DNA from: Brienomyrus brachyistius
Lineage: Eukaryota > Chordata > Actinopteri > Osteoglossiformes > Mormyridae
Direction: 5' to 3'
Length of the DNA: 64,000 nucleotides
NCBI RefSeq assembly: GCF_023856365.1
Contig: NC_064552.1
Span: forward strand, 186,001-250,000
Part shown: positions 11,360-20,957 of the stretch, one piece after another
How positions within the stretch are numbered: position 1 is the first letter of the stretch
Layout: each line of letters begins with the position of its first letter
Notes under the pieces: generated by a model
Seen by the model: only the letters and a program-made list of their open reading frames with translations
Told to the model about the DNA's origin: nothing
Database searches by the model: none
Position numbers and translations under genes: made by a program

Positions 11360-12365
11360 TATTATCGTTATTTTTATTTTTATTACACCACTACCACTAC
11401 TGTTATTATGACTATTAGTATTAGTATTATTAGGGCTTATGCCTACTGTATGTAAGAACAATACTAAACATGACCAAACAGAAATGCTTTGGCTAAATTT
11501 GAGATTATTGCCAAATAAATACATTATTGCCAAATAAAAATACGCGTACAGATATATAGTAATTAGGCTGTTGTTGTTGTTATTGTTAGTATTATTGTTA
11601 TTATGTACCTATGCCTATATATGTAAGTACTTTTATGAAGTTTTATGTTTTTTTTTAACTACACTTTTGAATACTGTGAAATGGTGCTGAACGTGCAAAT
11701 TAGCTTTTAGCATAAATTAAACTACAGGTCTAGTCACCCACAGGGATTGTTTGTCCTCAATTTCAAATCAACATTTTAATGTGATGGGTGTGCCCGCTTT
11801 CTCGCCACTAACTAGTCGAAACGAGGGAGGCAGGCTGCCACAGCCACTCGGAGTGTGTTTTCTCAGTTCAGCCTGTTTCTGTCCTTTGTTTTCATGGTTG
11901 TCAGTTGAGAAAAAGTGGCCTTGCACAGATATGTGGAGTGGAAGGGCTAAATTGTTTTAACTGCCATCTCACTCAGCTGGGGATATTCCTCATGGCATGA
12001 CAGCCAGAACTCATACAGGGACAGCCGGCCGAATCTCAACTGTAACCCAACATCGCACGAGAGCTCCAAAGTTTATCCTGGCTCATCCTGGAAGTCGGCA
12101 TCATTTGATGGACGCTTCCGAAAGAAAAAATCCAGACTCGCTTGCTTTGAACACGCAATGATTTATTGACAGCTCTGGTAACGTGGTGCGTGTGTGTCTG
12201 TGAAAAGTTTGGAGTGAATGAGACAAAGGGCGGGAATGCTGAACATTCTAGAATGCTGAAACAAGGGATGGGCTGTGAAGTCGGGGGACCAGTAAGGGGC
12301 ACAGTGACAGCAGTGCTGAGATAAGACCTGATCTTACTGAATTTTGATTGGTGCAGAAGCGAGGC

Positions 12366-12440
12366 TCCGCAGACCGGCAGGAACCCTCTCCCAGACTGGC
12401 AGGAACCCTCTCCCAGACCGGCAGGAACCCTCTCATGGAC
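12366..12440. repeat. 24-bp tandem repeat, three copies
   Basis: Three copies of a unit close to AGACCGGCAGGAACCCTCTCC inside the right end of the hAT element. Tandem subterminal repeats are common in non-autonomous hAT elements, where transposase binds. Confidence 0.75.
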
Positions 12441-12841
12441 CAGCACCAGTCCGCGGCCCATAGTTTGAGAAACGCTGCCTTATAAGCATGGTTTAACCTA
12501 TTGACACTATGACAGTATGAAAAATGAGACACCACACAAGCCTAGTGTAGGGGGCTATAGATAGAGTTTGAGGGATGTGGAAGGAGTAGGAATTAAATGG
12601 GCTGATGGAGTAGTCTAAGGAATACTGTGTTGTCATGCCAACAGCATGTAGTTCTCATTATTATTGCTACTTGTTTCATTTATTCATTTAGCACAGAATT
12701 TACTACCAGGATTCAGCCCTTGAATAATCCCAGTGAGGTTAAAAAAAAGAGCGATCAAGGTTTTCATAAATAACTAACAGAGTCACATATCTGACATATG
12801 GTGCGTTTCCATTACTGGAAACTGTGTATGTCTATATGTGT

Positions 12842-13345
12842 CCTGTGATGAAGTGGCATCTAATAATCCTGCACGATCTGTGAGTGTATATGTATTATGA
12901 AGCCCTGTGATGAAGTGGCATCCTGCACGATCTGTGAGTGTATATGTATTATGAAGCCCTGTGATGAAGTGGCATCTAATAATCCTGCAGGATCTGTGAG
13001 TGTATATGTATTATGAAGCTCTGTGATGAAGTGGCATCTAATAATCCTGCACGATCTGTGAGTGTATATGTATTATGAAGCTCTGTGATGAAGTGGCATC
13101 TAATAATCCTGCAGGATCTGTGAGTGTATATGTATTATGAAGCTCTGTGATGAAGTGGCATCTAATAATCCTGCACGATCTGTGAGTGTATATGTATTAT
13201 GAAGCTCTGTGATGAAGTGGCATCTAATAATCCTGCAGGATCTGTGAGTGTATATGTATTATGAAGCTCTGTGATGAAGTGGCATCTAATAATCCTGAAC
13301 GATCTGTGAGTGTATATGTATTATGAAGCCCTGTGATGAAGTGGT
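12842..13345. repeat. Tandem repeat, 62-bp unit alternating two variants
   Basis: About eight copies of a 62-bp unit running from CTGTGATGAAGTGGCATC to TATGTATTATGAAGCT. The second copy lacks the CTAATAAT part. From the third copy on, TGCAGGATC and TGCACGATC alternate, so the working unit is a 124-bp dimer. Confidence 0.9.
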
Positions 13346-13603
13346 ATTTTTTCATTGTCCACAGTGCGTGAGTGAGCATCTGTGTGTCCTGTGATAAACT
13401 CAGGGGGCCCCAGTGTGACCCTGAAAATGCACAGCGGAGCATTGGGGATGCCCATAGGTGTGAATGGTGTGTAAGTGTGCCCTGCGATGGGCTGGCCCCC
13501 CATCCTGGGTTGTTCCCTGCCTCGTGCCCATTGCTTCCGGGATAGGCTCTGGATCCCCCGTGACCCAGTAGGATAAGTGGTTTGGACAATGGATGTTTCA
13601 AAA
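13346..13603 (+). mobile_element. SINE 3' half
   Basis: Plus-strand sequence reading GTGTGCCCTGCGATGGGCTG, CCATCCTGGGTTGTTCCCTG, CCCATTGCTTCCGGGATAGG and GTGACCCAGTAGGATAAG. This is the same body and tail as the SINEs at 10925 and 56405. The tRNA-like head is missing, so the copy is 5' truncated. The 62-bp array may have arisen at its truncated edge. Confidence 0.75.
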
Positions 13604-14168
13604 CTCTAGTTTGGAGTTCTGGATATTACAAGGTAACCATGCAGCCAAACCGCAAACTGTGGAGGACTAGCATGCTGACAAAGCCCAGTGCCTGACAGCT
13701 AAACGTCTGAAAAGCTAAGGCCCCACACTGTACAACCATAGAATAAAGAGATCCTTTCTCTGATCATAAAATGTCAGCTGTTATATAAATAAAACACACA
13801 CACTTTTTGGCTGAATGGGCTGAGTGTTCAGCTATGAAACATGTATCCTGAATTGTTCAAGGGCAGCTTCACCTGCCTTGGATGTTTTGTGCCCCAGAAG
13901 ATGTTTTTGTAAGACACATTAAATCATGTTATGTTTGTGTGCTGTGGTCTATCATTGCCCTTACTGCCTGGAAACACGTCCAAATTTAAGAGATTGCATA
14001 ACTTTAATCCAGTTACTCCAGTTACGTTTTTAATTCTCCTGTGTATGATATTTGTAAACATTCTTTGATTCTTTATAAACATTACTGCCAATATTCTTGT
14101 AGCAAAATTTAAAGCACAATGCCAAAAATGCTAGGTTTTTCCACAATTGTGGCCACTAGTGTGTCTTT
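13604..14168. other. No gene seen
   Basis: AT-rich sequence with only short chance frames. Confidence 0.4.
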
Positions 14169-14375
14169 CAAATCAATTCAATTCAATTTTATTTGTATAG
14201 CGCATTTTCACAACATTACGTTGTCTCGAAGCGCTTTACAGCATCCCCCCGCCCCCAAAGACCCCAGTGACCAAGCCAGGAAAAACTCCCTAGAAGGAAG
14301 AAGCCTTGGGAGGAACCAGACTCAGAGGGGGAGCTCATCCTCCAGGGGCTGACAGAATATATATGGGCGGGTGAC
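14169..14375. mobile_element. Fish interspersed repeat with GTATAGCGC / CTTTACA module
   Basis: Starts with AATTCAATTCAATTTTATTTG and TATAGCGCATTTTCACAACA, continues with AAGCGCTTTACAGCA and AAAAACTCCCTAGAAGGAAG, and ends with GGAGCTCATCCTCCAGGGGC. I recognise this as a very common teleost repeat. The segments at 51486 and 60190 share its first module. The family name is uncertain. Confidence 0.65.
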
Positions 14376-14734
14376 ACCCTGTTTGAAGTAGCATTGCTTG
14401 AAATGTAAAATTTCTTTGATTTTGGGTTCAATTTTTAACAGTGAGTTAAAAATAGCTGCCAGGTTGCCTCCACACCCAGAGCCACATGGTTTCTGTATGA
14501 AACTAAACCCATCAGGTGAGACTTTAGCAAGAGGAATAGTGTCTGAGACACTACTACTTAATAAGTGTACTTAATAAGCACAGGTCCACACCAGTGTCAA
14601 GCACCACGTCGTTCACAAGAAGTGATTATTATCTAGAGTGAATGTTTAACATACTTATTTCATGCCAGTCACCAACCTGAAAAGGAAAACGAGGCTGAGA
14701 TGGAATGAAGTCCACAGAATTCGTTGATGCTAGT

Positions 14735-15078
14735 ATGGGATGTTGTTGGTTACCAGATTGTACATCATTTCAAAGATGAGAATGTGTTCAAGACCTGACT
14801 TTCCATAAATTTCCAAGTAACCCAGAAACTGTTCACCAGTGGATTGCTAAAATAAAAAGAGATAATGTTAGCTAAGCTAGTGTCTAAATTATCTGGATAC
14901 TCTTGAGAAGTTCGTGAGATTATTTTACAGGTTAACACTCACATTAGCATATCTCTCATCTGAGATCACAGGCAACACAAGAGTGTGCTCCAAACATATT
15001 TTCAAGGACTGCATAGCAATACTGCTCACCATTTTGAACATATTAAAAAACAGGAGTATGCCATCTCTGTTTACATAG
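14735..15078 (+). pseudogene. THAP zinc-finger domain remnant, two exons
   Basis: Exon 1, from the ATG at 14735 to about 14866, reads MGCCWLPDC..., then an in-frame TGA, then FHKFPSNPETVHQWIAKIK. These are the N-terminal Cys pair, the FHxFP motif and the conserved Trp of a THAP DNA-binding domain. A second block from about 14972, after an acceptor-like CATCTGAGATCACAG, reads NTRVCSKHIFKDC, which supplies the C-x2-H zinc ligands. It then reaches MPSLF, matching the AVPxxF end of the domain, before a TAG at 15076-15078. The C2CH core is therefore complete but broken by stops, and no clean donor joins the exons in phase. THAP domains occur in cellular THAP genes and in P-element-type transposases. 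Nothing downstream identifies which this was. Confidence 0.65.
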
Positions 15079-15590
15079 TGTCAGCCGAAGACCAGACGGA
15101 AAATGAAACACTTTCAAAGGTAACTGTCAAGTAACATTAGCCAACTCGTTTGTGTATCAGCATGAAAAATGATAATAAATGCATCGGTATTCATCCACAA
15201 CTGCCACACCAGTGTATGGATCTATTTGTGACAAAAGAGGTTAAGAACATCAACATTAAGATCAGAAAGGGATCCTTTGTATTTGCAGTAACATTTTTAA
15301 ACTTTACCTATACAAATATGAATTGCCTGAAATCACTGAAGTAAGATTATGAAGAATAATGTTTCTGTCAGGATTTTGTAGTGTGACTGGTAAATTCTGC
15401 ATTTGGAAGAAAAGTGAGTTACCAGTTATGTATAGACATGCTACTAGTGAATCCACTCATCAATAAATTTATCACCTTTGTTACAACTCTGTGTCTGATC
15501 TGTAAAATGCGAAAAAATACTGTCCATCACATTTTGGTGCATCAACTAAAGTAACGTCTGATAACCTCCAAGTTGCTTTGTATGTTTCAG
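15079..15590. other. No gene seen
   Basis: Follows the THAP remnant. A 64-codon frame at 15150-15344 has no recognisable domain. Further exons of the broken THAP gene could lie here but cannot be supported. Confidence 0.35.
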
Positions 15591-15591
15591 T

Positions 15592-16565
15592 GTCCTCGTA
15601 ACATAACGTGTGATGTCACACGGGGTGATGTCCACTTACAGCTCCCTCTTAATGTAACGTGTGATATGATGTGGGGCGATGTCCGCTTACAGCGCCCTCT
15701 TAATGTAACATATGATGTGATGTGGGGTGATGTCCGCTTACAGCGCCCTCTTAATGTAACGTGTGATGTCACACGGGGTGATGTCCACTTACAGCTCCCT
15801 CTTAATGTAACGTGTGATGTCACACGGGGTGATGTCCACTTACAGCGCCCTCTTAATGTAACGTGTGATGTCACACGGGGTGATGTCCACTTACAGCGCC
15901 CTCTTAATGTAACGTGTGATGTCACACGGGGTGATGTCCACTTACAGCGCCCTCTTAATGTAACGTGTGATGTCACTGGGGGTGATGTCCACTTACAGCG
16001 CCCTCTTAATGTAACGTGTGATGTCACAGGGGGTGATGTCCACTTACAGCGCCCTCTTAATGTAACGTGTGATGTCACAGGGGGTGATGTCCGCTTAGAG
16101 CGCCCTCTTAATGTAACGTGTGATGTCACTGGGGGTGATGTCCACTTACAGCGCCCTCTTAATGTAACGTGTGATGTCACAGGGGGTGATGTCCACTTAC
16201 AGCGCCCTCTTAATGTAACGTGTGATGTCACAGGGGGTGATGTCCGCTTAGAGCGCCCTCTTAATGTAACGTGTGATGTCACGGGGGGCGATGTCCGCTT
16301 AGAGCTCCCTCTTAATGTAACATGTGATGTCACAGGGGTTGATGTCCGCTTAGAGCTCCCTCTTAATGTAACGTGTGACGTCACGGGGGCGATGTCCACT
16401 TACAGCGCCCTCATAATGTAACGTGTGATGTCACGGGGGGCTATGTCCGCTTAGAGCTCCCTCTTAATGTAACGTGTGATGTCACGGGGGCGATGTCCAC
16501 TTACAGCGCCCTCTTAATGTAACGTATGATGTGATGGGGGGTGATGTCCACTTACAGCTCCCTCA
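15592..16565. repeat. Minisatellite, 51-bp unit
   Basis: About 19 copies of a 51-bp unit that includes CCCTCTTAATGTAACGTGTG, ATGTCAC and GGGGTGATGTCCACTTACAG. The unit equals 17 codons without stops, so both strands show long frames (282 and 270 codons), which I treat as artefacts. Variant blocks are visible: TGTCACACGG in the left third, TGTCACAGGG or TGTCACTGGG in the centre, GCTTAGAGC to the right. Confidence 0.95.
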
Positions 16566-18860
16566 ATGTCATGTGTGATGTCATAGGGGCAATGTGCTTC
16601 TGCTATTACAATGAGGCTTCTGCATAAAGACAATCACTTTCTTCATTGATTGTAGCTAATTCAGCCATTCCTGCACAGTTAATAACCCGGCATCAGGAAA
16701 GAGGCATGCATGCTTTTTCTGGCCACATGTTATCATGTGACTGGACTACACTGGATCAGGTGAGCAATTTGTCTCAAGTTCCTTTATAGACCTTTGACTG
16801 TAAGTATGTGGACACATCAGGATCGTGGTGAGCAGCTCCTCCTGCACAGGCCAGGAATCATCGCATCCTGATTGGATAAGCAGCTGTTGATAATGTGTGG
16901 ATGTACACTATGATATTTTTCCGTCCATTATAAATAAAGTCTTTCAGAACATTGCACTGACATCTGACCTACAGGCAAAATGCAAAGGTCTCACTTTTCA
17001 AGGCTTCTGCAGGAACAGATTCACACTGTGTCTTATTATTGGTGATGGGCTGACATCATCAGCCTCTACCATGGCTTCAGCATCTCACAAATCAAGCAGA
17101 AAGTTTCTCCTACTGAAAGGAAGGGAAAACAAATGTCTGGGTGAGAATGAAGCAGGATCTGCTCTGCTAGTGGCATGAACTCCATCAAAGACCGATGTGA
17201 ACGAGAAGCTGCCCTTTTGCAAAGCTGCCATTCAACTAGAGATGAGGGAACACTTGCTGGGGATGAAAGCTGCTCTCCGGAAGCCATGGAACCATGAAGG
17301 TGCATTTCAAGCAAGGCTCCTGGGGAATAAGAGAGACACTCGCTTGCAACATGACCAGGAGCACTGGTTGCCTGGCGATACCTCATTAGTCTCGAAAACA
17401 GTGCGACCATTCTGACCGCCAGCCAGACAGAGAGCTGCTCGCTCCATTTTGGCACCATGATCCTACCCAGCACCAAAGCCCAGAATTACTCTCACAGAGC
17501 CGCTTTGGATCACAATGAACTCATGTCACATCTCTCATTTTTTTACTGAAGTTTTACTTATTGGTTCATGTCTTTCTTAAGACTAATAGTCAGACATTTG
17601 GATTAATTCAGTTAGACAGAAGAAACACTCTTACACCTTTAGCTGCAGTCACCATCTAAGTCTCTGGACCCCGGTTCAGGTGCCTCTTGGAAAGGCATTG
17701 CAGGATGCTGGCATGCTGTTCAGGGTGATCCTGTCTCCTGGGGTGTAGTCTGTCCTGGATACACAATATGAAAGCAAAAATAAAAAAGCATAAATCAGAT
17801 TTTTTTTTAAATGTGCATATTTTTGTTTTGATTTCTCTGAATTAATATGATGCTATTTTTGCTACATGATGCTCAACCTCATTTCTTCCATAGTTTTATT
17901 TTGGCTCATTCAGCCATTTGGATGGAATTGACCGGAGACCCCAGCTGAAGTGCATCATACCAAGATGACACATAAGTCATCATTTCAGCAGTTGTCTTGG
18001 GAATCTCACAGCACAGCGTCACGCTTTACATGGCAAAATGCCTGAACCTTATCTCTGAGCTTTCCAAATGTATGCTGTAACTGTACATCGCAGATGAGTG
18101 GCCTGTACAAAGCCCCATTTCTCTATGGTATCTTTTTGACAGGCTTTAAATTTGCCCATATTTCATTATTATTGCAAAGTGTTGTGACAACAACTGCAGA
18201 GAGTCCAGACACGAGGTGCTCTGGTCCACCGGGAGCTCGCCACGGCCCAGGAGTTGCACCACCAGGACAAGAGGCAGCTTCTTTCACATGTGCCAGGAAC
18301 GGCAGGAAACACAGGCGTCAGTAGCTCCTTCAGCTAGGTGAGCTAATTTAGCATTAGCCATCCAGACTAAAATAAGTACCTAATGTTAGTAGTAGTGCAT
18401 CTGACTATCGCATAGCATTAGCACATTCTCTATGCAAGCAGAAACTTCGCTGCAGGAAACTCTGTATGTGGTAAAACCAAGGAATGGAGGTAATGGCTGT
18501 AAATGAACACTGATAAAACAATTTTGAGGAGAAATATTCAAGCGAAGACTTAGATTTTTTAACCCTTAAACAAGCAATGTGCACTATGAGATGCGTTCAC
18601 TCTAAGATTCTGTAGCTGATATCAGGGTTGCTGATGAAATGTTTGCACGATTTTATGGCCCGTATTGCATACACCATTTACATTTACTTTAACGTAACGT
18701 TCCATCTACCTGCTCAAGGACTACGGGCAGAAAATAGCAATGCTTGCTAAAACCTGGTACAGTGCATCTTTCTTTATTTTATACAAGGTTAATATTTTAT
18801 TGCACACTGTCCCTGTTAAAATAAAATTAAATTAAATTAAAAGAAGAAACTCTCATGCGT
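16566..18860. other. No gene identified
   Basis: Long stretch without a recognisable exon. Near 16795-16900 a phrase TGTGGACACATCAGGATC may be a worn transposon end. Frames at 16897-17178 and 17066-17476 overlap on opposite strands and show no domain, so they are not called. Confidence 0.35.
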
Positions 18861-18884
18861 TTGGCATGACTCCGGCATTTTGTG

Positions 18885-19065
18885 TGAACCCTGTTCGATC
18901 CTGGCGTGTCTCTAGTTATTGTGTAAATTACCCACCATGTGTATACCTTAATGTCCAGCGTCTAGCCTCCACCATTTTCCCTGTTAACACTTGGTTTGGT
19001 GCTCATTGGTTGCCTGCTACAGTCCTGTTCAACACTACAATAAAGAGCGTGTTCTTGCAATGCCT
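18885..19065 (+). mobile_element. LTR-like remnant
   Basis: Contains CGTGTCTCTAGTTATTGTGT followed by AAATTACCCACCATGTGTAT, then GTTGCCTGCTACAG and AATAAAGAGCG. The same order of motifs occurs at 52571-52855, where a TATA-like box and AATAAA are also present. Probably a fragment of the same LTR family. No target duplication was identified. Confidence 0.5.
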
Positions 19066-20575
19066 TGGTCCACCTAGTGCTACATTATATTATTCCTTTA
19101 TAAACCTGAATTTAGCTACATCAAAAGCATCGTGGTAGTTTTTAAATCATACAGACTATTTACCAAGTAATAAAACTATTACATACATATAAATACTTGT
19201 GCATGTATGTGCAGACTTCTCTCAAATTGAAAATCTCACTCCATCTAGCTGACCAAAGTTGGCAATCCTGTGGTATGAGTAGGAGTTTTCACACAATCAT
19301 TTATCAAGTCTGCTTTGTTCTGAGTAGCCGCCCCACTTGACTTGGTTAAAGTTGTCCATGATCATTTAATCAGATTGACTACAAACTACCATGATAACCA
19401 GCAGCACAGGACTTGCTGAATATGTGGCGAGTAATATATACAATAATAGAAACACATAATTCCAGTTGAGACACTGCATCTCCAAGTCAAACTCAAAGTG
19501 AACCTTTGTCATCTCCACCATACACAAGTATACAGAGAGACGAAACAGCAAAGTTCAGGGACCACAGTGTAAACATTAAAAACAAAGCAAGGCAATGTGC
19601 AAAGGACATATAGGATAGTGCAATTTAAGAAAATTGATACATTGTGCAACACTGAGTAATGTGCAATATTTTGAAATCTAAATAAAATATATGTTAACTG
19701 TTTAATGTAATTAGACGTAGCAAGTTAGACCTGAGTTCACCAACATGTACATTGTAGCAGCATGAGTTCACAGTGTAAAACAGTGTATGATAATAGCAGT
19801 AATAACAGTAACATGTAAAAAAAGCAGAAATAGGAATGGAAGCAGAATAATGGATCAAAAACAGAACATTGAGGATTCTCCTTATTGCCCCATGTCAGAG
19901 TAACAGTGTTAAGTGCAGTGCATGCTTAAGGGGCGGTGTGGGGCTACATGCTAATGACGAAAACGCTAATCATAATAATGCTGTTTATGCTTATTTGCTT
20001 GTACATTTTGAAGATTATATATCCTCTAAGATACTTTGCCGGATTAGACCGGTTGTTCGTTTGCAGGGACCACTGAACGTGATCAGAGAAGGCCGTGCTC
20101 AGGTCAGCCCTGAGGACTTATGCAGGTAGGATTCATCTTCATAGGGTGTCTGATAGATTGAAATGCAGCAAATGTTGCTTGTGGAACTGGCTCTGTGTGC
20201 CTGTTGTAACCCTGATTAAACTCAGGTCTCCTGACCTGGCTAAAATTCCTTTTTTCCTATTTATAATAATTATAATATACAGATAATAAACCATGATACA
20301 TGCATAATTAAAGTTGTAGCAACCGCAGTATTCAATTTTATCTAGACGGCAACCCTCCTCCCCGCTGGGATCCTGACATTTCTCCTTTTTAACTGGCCAG
20401 TCGTCCACAAGGAGCCACTGGATTAAATGAGGTATCGATTGTTCCAGAATCATGGCTATTGTCAAAGCACATGATTCATTTTCACCTCTGAAGCAGCTAC
20501 ACGAATATAAAGAAGCATTCCTACACCACGTTAAATCCTCATGTGTTTGAAAGTCCATGAGCTTCACCTTATATT
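19066..20575. other. No gene identified
   Basis: AT-rich intergenic DNA up to the LTR element. Short frames at 19869-20129 and 20139-20286 show no domain. Confidence 0.35.
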
Positions 20576-20861
20576 TGTCACACTCGATCGCGGGCAGAGC
20601 GGCGATCGTGCGGGCGAGCAGGCAGAAACGGGCAAACACGCCGTATTCAGGGCAAACAAGGGGTTTATTCCGAAAGACGGGGCAGGGAACAGAAGACGCC
20701 AACTAACATCAATGACAGACAACGGGTTAGTACAAAACAGGAACTTAAATACATGGAACAAGGCAGCAGGAAACAAGACACGACTGGGCACGATCAGGAA
20801 ATCACACGTGGGTAATTAGGGGGCGTGGCACACACGAGGAGCGGACGGAGCGGGTGTCACA
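20576..20861 (-). repeat. 3' LTR (sense minus)
   Basis: Same 286 bases as 23708-23993 with no difference seen by eye. The matching primer motif is at 20711-20723. On the sense strand it is preceded by TTTGGGGGGGGGTTC, the presumed polypurine tract. Confidence 0.88.
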
Positions 20862-20957
20862 GAACCCCCCCCCAAAGGCGCGCTACACCGGGCGCGCCCA
20901 GGAAGGGGGCGACGGACGGGACGAGGGAGAACAGGACCTGAAAGACAAGAGCAAAAA

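Larger units (their letters stand above)
10845..12477. mobile_element. Non-autonomous hAT transposon with 8-bp target duplication
   Basis: The left end reads CAGCATATCTCAAACT. The right end, on the minus strand, reads CAGCGTTTCTCAAACT. These match as terminal inverted repeats of the hAT type. The element is flanked by 8-bp duplications that agree at seven of eight positions: CCTTATAG at 10837-10844 and CCTTATAA at 12478-12485. No transposase frame is seen inside. It carries a nested SINE (10925-11285), a GATA microsatellite and a 24-bp repeat near its right end. Confidence 0.75.

Noticed and set aside
15573..16421. 282-codon frame with NVTCDVT repeats
   Set aside because: Period of 51 bp equals 17 codons; the opposite strand is open too. 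Treated as a minisatellite artefact.
17066..17476. 136-codon minus-strand frame
   Set aside because: No recognisable domain; overlapping plus-strand frames of similar length.
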